A DNA stretch of 64,000 bases from Bacteroidales bacterium UBA6192. Lineage in GTDB: Bacteria; Bacteroidota; Bacteroidia; Bacteroidales; F082. Below are positions 1 to 7,809 of this stretch, one piece after another. A program made the translations under genes and the position numbers. Within the stretch, counting starts at the first letter, position 1. Every line of letters starts with the position of its first letter. The notes under the pieces are model-generated. The model searched no databases. It was given only the letters and a program-made list of their open reading frames with translations, and had not been told where the DNA came from. Location: assembly GCA_002422725.1 (NCBI GenBank), contig DITE01000035.1, positions 1 through 64,000 of the forward strand, written 5' to 3'.

Positions 1-122
1 GTTTTATCGAACAAACCCCTGATGGTTTGTTGTTTAAGGCAGGTGGGGGAATCACGATAAACAGCATTATGGACGAGGAATACAATGAACTGGTTAATAA
101 GGTTTATTTACCCATACGATGA
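1..122 (+). CDS. pabB: Aminodeoxychorismate synthase component I, C-terminal end (partial)
   Basis: Only the last 39 codons are in the window, read in the frame that starts at base 3. The translated end contains FKAGGGITINSIMDEEYNE, which matches the conserved C-terminal 'GGGIT' segment of chorismate-binding enzymes (PabB/TrpE/MenF family). PabB aminates chorismate to 4-amino-4-deoxychorismate for folate synthesis. The stop codon overlaps the start of the following class IV aminotransferase in an ATGA junction, so the two are translationally coupled. This neighbour makes PabB more likely than TrpE or MenF. The rest of the protein lies upstream of the window. Confidence 0.75.
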   Translation, partial: FIEQTPDGLLFKAGGGITINSIMDEEYNELVNKVYLPIR

Positions 123-730
123 CAGCGCTTCAGTTTTTTGAAAGCATCTGCCTGAAAGATGGTGTTTTTGAGCGGCTTTCGTTGCATGAAGCGCGTATTA
201 AACGAACACTCGCGGCTCATTTTCCGGCTTCGTCCACTCCCAAACTGGCGGCTTTGTTGCATGAAAACGATTTTCCGTTGAAGGGTCGGTTCAAATGCAG
301 GTTGTCATATGGCCCGGGCTTCGAAAGGCCCGTGTTTGTACCCTACCACAAAAAAAGCATCAGAAGTCTGCGTATTGTTGAAGCCGGCAATCTGGACTAT
401 TCATTTAAGCGCACCAACAGAAATGCTATCGAAACGCTCATGTTACAAAGGGGAAATTGCGATGATATCCTGATGATCAAAAACGGTTTTCTGACGGATA
501 CTTCCTATTGCAACATTGTGTTGAAAACCAAAAAGGGGAAATGGGTCACCCCATCTGCTCCTTTGCTTGCCGGAACCCAGCGCGAACATCTGTTGAATCA
601 GGGAATAATCATATCAAGCCCGATATCCCTCATCAATCTTAGTGAATTTGTGTCTTTCAAGCTGATTAATGCCATGATCGACTGGGACGAGGCTGATGAA
701 CTGCCTGTTGAAACCATTGACATAACTTAA
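119..730 (+). CDS. pabC: Class IV aminotransferase, probable aminodeoxychorismate lyase
   Basis: This 203-residue protein is short for the fold-type IV PLP family (usually 250-290). It keeps the family landmarks: H-E-A-R near residues 23-26, the probable PLP lysine K97 in YSFKRTNR, the segment LTDTSYCNIV that binds the cofactor phosphate region, and TPSAPLLAGTQREHL near the end. PabC converts aminodeoxychorismate to 4-aminobenzoate and pyruvate for folate synthesis. Its start overlaps the stop of pabB by four bases. Short PabC-like proteins next to pabB are common in Bacteroidota. A branched-chain or D-amino-acid aminotransferase role is less likely because of the context. Confidence 0.75.
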   Translation: MTALQFFESICLKDGVFERLSLHEARIKRTLAAHFPASSTPKLAALLHENDFPLKGRFKCRLSYGPGFERPVFVPYHKKSIRSLRIVEAGNLDYSFKRTNRNAIETLMLQRGNCDDILMIKNGFLTDTSYCNIVLKTKKGKWVTPSAPLLAGTQREHLLNQGIIISSPISLINLSEFVSFKLINAMIDWDEADELPVETIDIT

Positions 731-732
731 AC

Positions 733-787
733 AAAAAAAGCACGGTTACCCATTAATCCTTTCAGGAAGGACGCTGGAAACCGTGCC
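733..787 (-). terminator. Rho-independent terminator for the leftward membrane-protein gene
   Basis: GCACGGTT (740-747) pairs with AACCGTGC (779-786), with a second small stem inside the loop. On the minus strand the hairpin is followed by a run of seven T. It lies just past the stop of the gene at 816-1154. On the plus strand there is no T run, so for pabC it could act only as a 3' end stabiliser. Confidence 0.7.
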
Positions 788-815
788 TAAGAATGGTATA
801 AGCAGTCTGGTAAAA

Positions 816-1154
816 CTAAGGTTTTTTGCTGTCCATACGTTCAACCAGGTAGTTCGTAACGAGCGAAATGCCGCCAAACATAAAGATCATCGAAAAATAG
901 GATACTTCATCGTGAAGCTCAGTCTTTACGGCCAGTATGTTGCCAAACAAGACCCCAACAGCCACACCGATAAACAGCATGCCAAATTTGAGGGTAGTAC
1001 GGCTGAAATTTTTATTGTCGGCCACAAACATGGAGGCATCCACACCTTTTTCCATCATCGTAAGCCGCTCCCTGCGGCGGATAAACAGGTAAAACACACC
1101 GTAGATTGTTCCGAAAACAATACCGGTAATTAAAACAGGAGTTAGCTCAATCAT
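816..1154 (-). CDS. Small membrane protein (DUF6249-like)
   Basis: This 112-residue protein has an N-terminal membrane segment (about residues 5-25) followed by RRRERL and the stretch MMEKGVDASMF. Two more hydrophobic segments lie at about 57-75 and 86-103. The layout (one helix, basic loop with an 'ER...MxEKG' motif, two helices) is that of the DUF6249 family found widely in Bacteroidota. Its function is unknown. It stands alone, with its own terminator downstream and another terminator from the next leftward gene upstream, so it is probably a single-gene transcript. Confidence 0.6.
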   Translation of the reverse strand: MIELTPVLITGIVFGTIYGVFYLFIRRRERLTMMEKGVDASMFVADNKNFSRTTLKFGMLFIGVAVGVLFGNILAVKTELHDEVSYFSMIFMFGGISLVTNYLVERMDSKKP

Positions 1155-1216
1155 AATAATAAGTTTTAAGTTTTGCCTGTTTGACGCCTTATTGTTAAAA
1201 CGGTTACAACATTGTC

Positions 1217-1244
1217 AAAAAAAAACTGCCCAAATTGAGCAGTT
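1217..1244 (-). terminator. Terminator at the end of the sigma/adhesin operon
   Basis: AACTGC (1224-1229) and GCAGTT (1239-1244) form a short stem. On the minus strand it is followed by a run of about nine T. It lies 29 bases past the stop of the outer-membrane protein gene at 1273-1896 and would end the leftward operon. Confidence 0.7.
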
Positions 1245-1272
1245 TTAACAATACCAATTAAATCCTGAAGAT

Positions 1273-1896
1273 TTAGAACTTACCAAATTTAAGACTTAAA
1301 CCACCGTTAAAGCCACGCAGCACATCCCCATCGGTGTTGTCGAGCCTTACTTTCGAGGTGTGTCTGTAAGATGCACCTACAGCCAAACGCATAAATTTCA
1401 CCACATTAAATTCAATCTCAATACCTGGCTCGATCACAAAAAACGCATCGGAATCCCAAACCGTAGGCTCAGTATTGCCTTCATAATTCCACCAGTTATA
1501 GTTTACATAAGCCACGCCACCAGCACCGATAATCACCGGAAAAGTGATGTGAACGGGTGCAAAGGGCGCGATAATAGGCTCGATCAGCAAACCGCCATAT
1601 CCTCCGGCAAGGTTAACAGCATCGTTCTGCAATTTGTCGGTAAAGCGCAAATCGTTCATAAAACCTGTTCCGGCAATCCCCAGAGTAAGCCTGTGATCAA
1701 TGATCCAGCCTCCCTTAATACCAGTCATCAAGGCATCCTGACCGTCAATCATGCCATAGTTAAATGTGAGCGCCCCATAGGCACCATGTGAGTGTTTGCC
1801 ATCGCGGCCAAAAAGTGTTCGGTATTCAGGCTGTTGTGCCATCAACACTTGACTAATACCTGCCAGTAAGCAGATTACAATAATTGCTTTTTTCAT
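1273..1896 (-). CDS. Predicted outer-membrane protein
   Basis: The 207-residue protein starts at the ATG at 1896, chosen because it gives a clean signal peptide (MKKAIIVICLLAGISQVLMA) cut before QQ. A longer reading frame would run back into the neighbouring gene. The mature part is rich in glycine and alternating hydrophobic residues (GLLIEPIIAPF, EPGIEIEFNVVKFMRLAVGASYRH, GLSLKFGKF) and ends in phenylalanine, as outer-membrane beta-barrels do. It is the last gene of the leftward operon that begins with the ECF sigma factor and sits 28 bases after the gene before it. The specific role is unknown. Confidence 0.6.
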   Translation of the reverse strand: MKKAIIVICLLAGISQVLMAQQPEYRTLFGRDGKHSHGAYGALTFNYGMIDGQDALMTGIKGGWIIDHRLTLGIAGTGFMNDLRFTDKLQNDAVNLAGGYGGLLIEPIIAPFAPVHITFPVIIGAGGVAYVNYNWWNYEGNTEPTVWDSDAFFVIEPGIEIEFNVVKFMRLAVGASYRHTSKVRLDNTDGDVLRGFNGGLSLKFGKF

Positions 1897-1924
1897 ATAC
1901 GATAAGTTATTAATAAATGAATGC

Positions 1925-2431
1925 TTAAAAATGATACCGGAACGTAAACCCCAGATCGCCCAATGCGAGTCTGAAAATCCGGTGGCCAAAAAGATCGAAA
2001 AATGGTTTGTACTCAAGGCCAAAGCTCAGGGGAACCGAATAGATTCTGTATTCTGCCCCAAAAAGGCCATCAGCGCCAATAACAGCTCTTGTTACCGGAC
2101 GTGAATCTTCAGGATGGTTTGAAGTAAAATGCCACAACAGATTCACGTTCCGGGTAAATCCACCATGTACACCCATACCATAGTAGAAATACAGATTATC
2201 CTTAAACCGGCCACCTACCGATTCATATTTACTCGACATGAGGGTAAGCTGGGTGCCATTATCCCTGAAACTCAGCAGAAGTTTGATGTCGCGGTGCTCG
2301 TGCAGGTAACGTTGATAGGTGATTCCTTCACTTATTCCACCCCTTAAACCGATGGAGTTTTTCATGTACTGGGCAAAAATCGGCCCGCTAAACAGAACTG
2401 CCAGCAATAATAACAGGTAATTTTTTTTCAT
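1925..2431 (-). CDS. Predicted outer-membrane beta-barrel protein
   Basis: This protein has 168 residues, with an N-terminal signal peptide (MKKNYLLLLLAVLFSGPIFA) followed by amphipathic strands such as NSIGLRGGISEGITYQRYL and GFTFRYHF at the end. The terminal F after alternating aromatic residues is the usual BAM signal of barrels. It lies six bases downstream of the head-GIN lipoprotein gene in the sigma-factor operon. Small eight-stranded barrels of this type are common in Bacteroidota and have no assigned function. No enzyme motif is visible. Confidence 0.6.
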   Translation of the reverse strand: MKKNYLLLLLAVLFSGPIFAQYMKNSIGLRGGISEGITYQRYLHEHRDIKLLLSFRDNGTQLTLMSSKYESVGGRFKDNLYFYYGMGVHGGFTRNVNLLWHFTSNHPEDSRPVTRAVIGADGLFGAEYRIYSVPLSFGLEYKPFFDLFGHRIFRLALGDLGFTFRYHF

Positions 2432-2437
2432 GGTATT

Positions 2438-3166
2438 TTATTGTCTTATGACTCTTCCTGAGCCGGTAATTTTCTGAATAAGCTGTGGGTTCCCTTTATA
2501 ATACAGGTTGCCACTTCCGCTAATTTCCACATCAAGTAACTGGTTTGGGTACACATACATATTTCCCGAGCCGGTGATGGATGCATAACAAGCATTCTGA
2601 TCAAGTCCATAGGCATAGATAGTGCCTGATCCGCTTATCTGAAGGTCAGCTATGTCGGCAATACCGGTAATGTCGATAGTGCCCGAACCACTGATTGTAG
2701 CCCTGACAAGATCTGCTGCCGCATCGAGATCAATTGAACCTGAACCATTCAGGTTGGCGTAGAGCTCGGCCACATCTAATCCATGAGCAACAATACTCCC
2801 CGATCCATTCATCTCAAAGCCATTCACATATGGTGTATAAACAGTGACCCGCAGTGGCAGGGTGTTGTTGATGCATCGGTTGTTGCTGGTTTCGATGATC
2901 AGTCTGTTGCCGGCAACATTGGTCCTGATAAAATCTACCAGGTTCGACTCAGTCTCGAGGCGGACTTCATGCACCAGTGAAGGCAGCACAACAATGTCGA
3001 AAGAACCGTTGGAAGCAATCTGATTAAATGACTGGGTGGTGCGGGTTTCGGTAACAACCTGCCCATTGCCGCGAATGCAATTGATGTTGTCGATGTAGCA
3101 TCCGTTGATTGTGAAGATGGCTGCCAGCATGAGCAGTAGCATAGCCATTGATTTTCTGACTGACAT
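2438..3166 (-). CDS. Head-GIN domain lipoprotein (DUF2807)
   Basis: The 242-residue protein has a lipoprotein signal ending in TINGC (Cys23). The body starts with IRGNGQVVTETR and continues as a repeat of GSGSI/ISGSGTI/ITGSGNM units spaced about 18-20 residues apart, ending ITGSGRVIRQ. This is the hallmark of DUF2807, the 'auto-transporter adhesin head GIN' family, a right-handed beta-helix. The protein is likely anchored in the outer or inner membrane facing the periplasm or surface. It belongs to the sigma-factor operon, together with a second adhesin-like protein, which points to an envelope-state response. Its ligand is unknown. Confidence 0.8.
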   Translation of the reverse strand: MSVRKSMAMLLLMLAAIFTINGCYIDNINCIRGNGQVVTETRTTQSFNQIASNGSFDIVVLPSLVHEVRLETESNLVDFIRTNVAGNRLIIETSNNRCINNTLPLRVTVYTPYVNGFEMNGSGSIVAHGLDVAELYANLNGSGSIDLDAAADLVRATISGSGTIDITGIADIADLQISGSGTIYAYGLDQNACYASITGSGNMYVYPNQLLDVEISGSGNLYYKGNPQLIQKITGSGRVIRQ

Positions 3167-3228
3167 AAGTGATGTAATTAAAGTTCGATAAAAATGACAA
3201 ATTGTTTTCCGGGAGGTTGCAGAAAACG

Positions 3229-4323
3229 TTAAGGTTTGAAAAAGAAATTTACTTCACCACCTGTTGTATTCATTCTCATATCGCTCAAGTTACCAGTTCC
3301 AACAGCCGCTTTCAGAAATCCTTCGTCTGATCCCGGAAGTGGATCGCGGCGTTCGGAAACCTTCACCTCATTGGGAAGTGATAGTTTTGTTCGTGCCTTA
3401 TAATTGATCTCGATACTCGAAAAATGACTGTTGTCGAGATAAAAATTGTTCACTGCATAATTGGAGATCAACTGCAATGATTTAAACTCTCTGGCGAAAC
3501 CTGAGACTGTAATGGTGCCGTAATTCGCATTGAGCAGATAACTGCCTGTGATATTATTTATGTTGAGACGTGTGAATGAGCTTTCGCCCTCCAATTTTTC
3601 AATTTCTTCGATACGAATCCGATCGCGTCGTGAATTAAGTTGCAGTTGAGCTGCTTTTCTGATATGGATTGTTGAAGAACGACCTGTCAAGGTGAGGTTA
3701 CCTGCTTCTTCAAGTTCAAGTTCGGCATAATTGAGCTCAACCCTGCCCTGATCAATTCTTTTAATGTTTGCATTGCCAAACTCAACCACCACTAAGCATT
3801 TTTCGGTCAGCTTATTGGCCTGAAAAGTGCCGTTTGAAACCCTGAATTCTGCAGTTCCAAAATGGTCAGTGGTATACACATTTCCAAATCGGTTATCTAT
3901 TGTAATCTTGGCATATCCGGGCAGGTAAACGGTATAGTTGATTTCAGCAATATTGCCCGTGCTGACCATCGTTTTGGTAATATCCGTTATTTCAGACCAA
4001 ATTTTGCCTGAGCCTGCAAAGGTGGTGTTTGCAATGACATAATAAGGCGAAGTCGTAAACTTGATATCAATCTCATTGAAAGCTTTATCCACACGGAACT
4101 GCTTTGACGAACTCACCCGTATATTCACTTCAAACTTTACCGAATCTTTTTCCCAGTTTATCAGGTGAACATTACCATATTTATTGGTAATGGTGACCTC
4201 TGTGCTCCGGTTTACCGGAAAACTTTGGGAAAATTGCTTCGACTTTTCATAAATCTGTGCTTGAAGTCCGGTGCTTAAAAGAATCATCACCAAGACCAAA
4301 GTTTTTAACTTTTCAGAGTACAT
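3229..4323 (-). CDS. DUF4097-like adhesin-type beta-helix protein
   Basis: The 364-residue protein has a signal peptide (LVLVMILLSTGLQAQ). It then shows the pattern SFPVNRSTEVTITNKYGNV, typical of the N-terminal part of DUF4097/DUF4098 beta-helix proteins that often follow ECF sigma factors in Bacteroidota. Later strands repeat 'xNxxGxxxxxxF' motifs (ITIDNRFGNVYTTDHFG, VVEFGNANIKRI). Its start overlaps the end of the anti-sigma-like gene by 11 bases, so translation is probably coupled. No catalytic motif is seen. A structural or sensing role in the envelope is an inference from the operon. Confidence 0.6.
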   Translation of the reverse strand: MYSEKLKTLVLVMILLSTGLQAQIYEKSKQFSQSFPVNRSTEVTITNKYGNVHLINWEKDSVKFEVNIRVSSSKQFRVDKAFNEIDIKFTTSPYYVIANTTFAGSGKIWSEITDITKTMVSTGNIAEINYTVYLPGYAKITIDNRFGNVYTTDHFGTAEFRVSNGTFQANKLTEKCLVVVEFGNANIKRIDQGRVELNYAELELEEAGNLTLTGRSSTIHIRKAAQLQLNSRRDRIRIEEIEKLEGESSFTRLNINNITGSYLLNANYGTITVSGFAREFKSLQLISNYAVNNFYLDNSHFSSIEINYKARTKLSLPNEVKVSERRDPLPGSDEGFLKAAVGTGNLSDMRMNTTGGEVNFFFKP

Positions 4324-4879
4324 AATGCACCTCCTCTCCTTTATTATTTTCGGATGATTTTAACTGTTGAAGAACATCCTCGAGAATTTCGAGTTTTATC
4401 CGGTAATGCTGAATCATGGCTTCAATCACTTCATCGCTGGCTACCTGATCTGCCAGATCATTTTCGAGTTCCTGATAAATCTTGTCCATATGCGAAAACT
4501 CATCTTCAAGCATGGTTTTCATAGGACTACTATTTCCGACCAATCGAAACACCTGACTTTGTTTATCTTCGATCATCGTGGAATAATAATCCCTGGCTTC
4601 CATAAAAACCTGAAGTTCGTTTGACAATTCATGTTGTTCCTGCATGTTGGCTGCTTCGGAGGTAAGCTTTTCCGGCTGGCTGACCCATCGATTGAAATAA
4701 TAGCCCGAAACAAAAATGATGACCACGGCGGCCGCCCTTGTAAGCAGCATTTTCCATGGAAAAGAATGTTTTTCAATGCTCTTTTTATTCAGGTTCTCCC
4801 AAATAGCCGGATCGGGTTCGAATAGGTCGAACTGATCGCGGTTGTCCCGGATAAATTTTTCTAATCGGTCAGTTTTCAT
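4313..4879 (-). CDS. Anti-sigma-factor-like single-pass membrane protein
   Basis: The 188-residue protein has a short cytoplasmic N-terminus (KFIRDNRDQFDLFEPDPAIW). One membrane segment follows at about residues 46-64 (LLTRAAAVVIIFVSGYYF), and then a helical, charged, probably coiled-coil periplasmic part. The gene overlaps the ECF sigma gene by 11 bases. The layout and the 'EPDPxxW' N-terminus are common for proteins directly behind ECF sigma factors in Bacteroidota. Binding the sigma factor and holding it at the membrane is inferred from position, not from a zinc-binding anti-sigma motif, which is absent. Confidence 0.6.
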   Translation of the reverse strand: MKTDRLEKFIRDNRDQFDLFEPDPAIWENLNKKSIEKHSFPWKMLLTRAAAVVIIFVSGYYFNRWVSQPEKLTSEAANMQEQHELSNELQVFMEARDYYSTMIEDKQSQVFRLVGNSSPMKTMLEDEFSHMDKIYQELENDLADQVASDEVIEAMIQHYRIKLEILEDVLQQLKSSENNKGEEVHYVL

Positions 4880-5447
4880 AGTTCATTTGTGTTAGCAGTT
4901 CTTTAACCTTTTGACGGGCACGCATGTATTGCGATTTAGAGTTAGAAACCGAAATATTCAAAATTTCGGCAATTTCCAGATGATCATATCCTTCGAGCAG
5001 ATAAAGCGAAAAAATCATACGGCTTCCATTCGGAAGTTCCTTCATGGCCAATCGTACTTTGTCGACGCTTAGTCCTGTTTCTTCCATATTTTCTTCGGGC
5101 TTTCCTTCAAAGAGGTGCATGTCCTCAAAGTACTTCAAATCGGCTTTCCTTCTTCTCATTTCGTTGATGCACCGGTTGATTACGATACGTTTAAGCCATG
5201 CCCCGAAGGTAGATTCAAAGCGGAAAGTGTGCAAGCGCCTGAAGGCTTCAGCGAATGATTCCTGCAGCATATCCTCAGCATCTTCAACTCCCGGCATCAT
5301 CCTGATGCAAATGTTATACATAGCCTTGGCATATTGCTGATATAGCTTATACTGTGCTTTTCGGCTGCCTTCGATGCTTTGCCGGATCAGATCCTGATGT
5401 ATATCGAGCTGTACAGTTTCCAAGTTCAATCTACTTTCGTTCATCAA
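4869..5447 (-). CDS. ECF-family RNA polymerase sigma factor
   Basis: The 192-residue protein carries sigma region 2 (YKLYQQYAKAMYNICIRM, DAEDMLQESFAEAFRRL, FRFESTFGAWLKRI) and region 4 (LPNGSRMIFSLYLLEGYDH, LEIAEILNISVSNSKSQYMR). This is the standard sigma-70 ECF layout. It is the first gene of a leftward operon with an anti-sigma-like protein, two adhesin-like beta-helix proteins and two outer-membrane proteins. Such operons are usually autoregulated. The start at 5447 (MMNES) could also be the next codon. Residues upstream of region 2 show no extra domain. Confidence 0.88.
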   Translation of the reverse strand: MMNESRLNLETVQLDIHQDLIRQSIEGSRKAQYKLYQQYAKAMYNICIRMMPGVEDAEDMLQESFAEAFRRLHTFRFESTFGAWLKRIVINRCINEMRRRKADLKYFEDMHLFEGKPEENMEETGLSVDKVRLAMKELPNGSRMIFSLYLLEGYDHLEIAEILNISVSNSKSQYMRARQKVKELLTQMNYEN

Positions 5448-5757
5448 TGACAGATGATTATCGTATGGGTTGCAAAATGATCAAAAAAATGACATGTAGA
5501 ATCAAGTGTAAAGTGACGAAAAAACCAGCAATGATGCAAAAAACAAAAAAACTAAAATATTTTATTGGATTCTGAGGGATAATGTCATACATTTGACCAC
5601 TTTAGGGTTAACCAGGATGAAATGAAGATTTATCAACCAAGCGAGAAATTCAATTATTTGAATATCAAGGATCGTGATCGATTTCCTGTTTGATGAACCC
5701 CAGCCGGGGGTTATCGGCATTGTATAAAAATAAAAATCTATCATCAATCAGGAAATT
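5448..5757. promoter_or_regulatory. Divergent intergenic region between the sigma operon and tnaA; candidate tnaA promoter
   Basis: The 310-base spacer must hold promoters for both directions. On the plus strand TACATTTG at 5588-5595 fits the Bacteroidota -7 consensus TAnnTTTG, with ATTG at 5564-5567 (3 of 4 matches to the -33 TTTG) and 20 bases between them. Transcription would start near 5602 and leave a leader of about 155 bases before tnaA. A 23-codon frame sits in that leader (5622-5693). No clear promoter for the sigma gene was found by eye. Confidence 0.4.
5622..5693 (+). other. Possible tnaA leader peptide frame
   Basis: ATG at 5622 opens a 23-residue frame ending at TGA 5691-5693, 64 bases before tnaA. 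The peptide ends YLNIKDRDRFPV-stop. E. coli TnaC, the 24-residue leader that senses tryptophan in the ribosome, ends WFNIDNKIVDHRP-stop, so length, position and the penultimate proline region look alike. The key tryptophan of TnaC is absent here, with Y in its place. It may well be chance. Tryptophan-controlled stalling is not shown by the sequence. Confidence 0.25.
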
Positions 5758-7134
5758 ATGGACTTACCTTTTGCAGAATCATACAAGATAAAGATGGTTG
5801 AACCCATCAGAAAAACAAGCAGGAACGAACGTGAACGTTGGATAAAGGATGCCTGGTATAATCTTTTCAATTTACGAAGTGAACAAGTTTTTGTTGATTT
5901 GCTCACCGATTCAGGAACCGGTGCCATGAGCGACCGTCAATGGTCAGAAATGATGATTGGCGACGAGTCATACGCAGGTGCAACATCCTATTTTAAACTT
6001 AAAAACGCCATTACTGAAATCACGGGTTTCGAATATTTTTTACCAACACACCAGGGGCGTGCAGCAGAAAACGTCCTGTTCTCAGCCTTGATAAAAGCAG
6101 GCGATGTGGTTCCGGGCAATGCCCATTTCGATACCACCAAAGGGCATATCGAGTTCAGAAAAGCCAGGGCCATTGATTGTACCATCGACAAGGCTTACGA
6201 CACCACACTCGATCACCCGTTTAAAGGCAACATCGATCTTGAAAAGTTGGAAAAAGTGCTCAAAGAATACCCGGCTGAGCAGATTCCCATGATTATCGTA
6301 ACCATCACCTGCAACACATCAGGCGGACAACCCCTTTCGATGCAGAATATTCGCGAGGTGAGTAATTTGGCAAAGAAATATGGGATCAGAATTATTTTCG
6401 ATGCTGCCCGCTTTGCCGAAAACGCCTACTTTATCAAAACAAGGGAAGAAGGTTTTGCCGACAAGACAATCCGGGAGATTGTGAAGGAAATGTTTTCTTA
6501 CGGCGATGGTATGACCATGAGCAGTAAGAAAGATGCTATTGTCAATATGGGTGGCTTTATCGGACTTCGTGATGCTGAATTGTTTCGTCAGGCGAGCATT
6601 TATAACATCATGTTCGAGGGGTATATTACTTATGGAGGCATGTCGGGACGCGACATGAATGCCCTTGCACAAGGACTGTATGAGGGCACGGAGTTCGACT
6701 ATCTGGAAACACGTATCAAACAGGTTGGCTTTTTAGGTCAGTTACTCATGGATGCCGGCGTGCCGGTGCAATATCCCTTTGGTGGTCATGCCATTTTCGT
6801 TGATGCCAAACGATTCCTGCCACATTTGCCCCGCGAGCATTATGTAGCTCAGACTTTGGCAGTGGAGTTTTACATCGAAGGGGGTGTCCGTGGCGTGGAA
6901 ATCGGCACTTTACTTGCCGACCGCGATCCGGTAACGCGTGAAGATCGTTTTCCCAACCTCGAACTGGTTCGCTTCGCCATTCCAAGACGCGTGTATACCG
7001 ACAATCATATGCGCTATGTGGCCGCTACCATCATCAATGTGTTTGAACGTCGTCACGAAATTAAAACAGGCTACCGCATTGCCTGCGAAGCTCCTATCCT
7101 TAGGCACTTCACTGTGGCACTGGAGAAAATTTAA
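5758..7134 (+). CDS. tnaA: Tryptophanase (PLP-dependent beta-eliminating lyase)
   Basis: The 458-residue protein covers the full length of the tryptophanase / tyrosine phenol-lyase family. It contains DLLTDSGTGAMSD, THQGRAAENV, CNTSGGQPLSMQNIR, DAARFAENAYFIK and the PLP lysine in SSKKDAIVNMGG (K257/K258). Two places separate tryptophanase from tyrosine phenol-lyase. Here GVRGVEIG has Val and Ile where tyrosine phenol-lyase has Met and Arg (SMERG), and the end reads LRHFT rather than LRFFT. Both favour tryptophanase, which breaks L-tryptophan into indole, pyruvate and ammonia. No tnaB permease is adjacent. The start ATG follows a weak AGGAAA ribosome site. It ends in a strong bidirectional terminator. 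Confidence 0.85.
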   Translation: MDLPFAESYKIKMVEPIRKTSRNERERWIKDAWYNLFNLRSEQVFVDLLTDSGTGAMSDRQWSEMMIGDESYAGATSYFKLKNAITEITGFEYFLPTHQGRAAENVLFSALIKAGDVVPGNAHFDTTKGHIEFRKARAIDCTIDKAYDTTLDHPFKGNIDLEKLEKVLKEYPAEQIPMIIVTITCNTSGGQPLSMQNIREVSNLAKKYGIRIIFDAARFAENAYFIKTREEGFADKTIREIVKEMFSYGDGMTMSSKKDAIVNMGGFIGLRDAELFRQASIYNIMFEGYITYGGMSGRDMNALAQGLYEGTEFDYLETRIKQVGFLGQLLMDAGVPVQYPFGGHAIFVDAKRFLPHLPREHYVAQTLAVEFYIEGGVRGVEIGTLLADRDPVTREDRFPNLELVRFAIPRRVYTDNHMRYVAATIINVFERRHEIKTGYRIACEAPILRHFTVALEKI

Positions 7135-7173
7135 AGCTGTTTTTCTTGGATTTATAACAATATGCAACAAAAT

Positions 7174-7203
7174 GCCCCTCAGCCCATTGATGGCCTGAGG
7201 GGC
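7174..7203. terminator. Bidirectional terminator between tnaA and the converging CBM48-like gene
   Basis: GCCCCTCAG and CTGAGGGGC form a nine-pair perfect stem around a 12-base loop between two convergent genes. T-rich sequence follows on both strands, so it can serve both tnaA (plus) and the small gene at 7225-7533 (minus). Confidence 0.75.
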
Positions 7204-7224
7204 AATTTGTTAACTTGAAAGAAG

Positions 7225-7533
7225 TTATACGGATAAAATGCCGTTCATGCCAGCACCAATACCCGAAGAAATCAATCCATCAGCTTCTTCATCGTTGAAC
7301 CAGTGGTGACCATCAGCTACATAGCGAAATTGATAATCACGCCCTGTATTCAACTCGGTTGCAAAAGTAAACGAACCATCTTTCAATTGATTCATTGCTC
7401 CTGCAACAGGATTCCAGTTGTTGAATTCACCAACCACACTAATTGCTGATGCTCCGGCTGCCTGAGCTTTGCTTACCTTAAAATTTATTTTACAAACTGG
7501 TTTGCTTTTCAATGCTTGTTTTTTAATACTCAT
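7225..7533 (-). CDS. Stand-alone CBM48/AMPK-type glycogen-binding-like domain protein
   Basis: The 102-residue protein is nearly all one early-set (E-set) domain: CKINFKVSKAQA, then SVVGEFNNWNPVAGAMNQLKDGSF, GRDYQFRYVADGHHWFNDEEAD. The 'GxFNxW' and 'YxFRYxxDGxxWxxDxxAD' motifs are those of the isoamylase N-terminal / AMPK glycogen-binding family. No catalytic domain is attached and no signal peptide is seen, so it is probably cytoplasmic. A role in binding glycogen or another glucan is inferred from the family. It stands alone and ends at the shared terminator with tnaA. Confidence 0.75.
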   Translation of the reverse strand: MSIKKQALKSKPVCKINFKVSKAQAAGASAISVVGEFNNWNPVAGAMNQLKDGSFTFATELNTGRDYQFRYVADGHHWFNDEEADGLISSGIGAGMNGILSV

Positions 7534-7779
7534 CGTTTAAAGATTTGGTTAATAAGTGTTTCTAATCAAAAAAGTGATAACTCTTGCCTTTTGGCGCGGC
7601 AAAACTATGAAAGTCGGACCGATAAACAGCTGCTTGATTTCCGGCTTGCTTTTAATATTAATCTGATTTACTGTGTTTTAAGCTAAGATGACTTGTTAAA
7701 CACCAATCCATCAAACGATTGCAATCAGGGTGAATAGGCTAACGTATGTCACCTTAAATGCCCTCATGAGGAATATGAT

Positions 7780-7787
7780 TACTTTTG
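7780..7787 (+). promoter_or_regulatory. Candidate -7 promoter element for the msrC-like gene
   Basis: TACTTTTG matches TAnnTTTG fully and lies 22 bases before the ATG at 7810. No good -33 TTTG is visible at the expected spacing. Apart from this, the 276-base spacer from 7534 shows no gene. Confidence 0.35.
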
Positions 7788-7809
7788 CTGGCAAAATAAC
7801 TGATTTAGC

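Noticed and set aside
783..1133. A 116-codon plus-strand frame opposite the small membrane protein
   Set aside because: It is antisense to a gene with clear membrane helices and a terminator, and its own translation lacks any family pattern.
5562..5747. A 61-codon minus-strand frame between the sigma gene and tnaA
   Set aside because: No conserved motifs, no ribosome site, and it overlaps the likely tnaA promoter and leader.
5758..7134. Tyrosine phenol-lyase as the identity of the beta-eliminating lyase
   Set aside because: The positions that select phenol-lyase (Met and Arg in SMERG, Phe in LRFFT) read VEIG and LRHFT here, as in tryptophanase.
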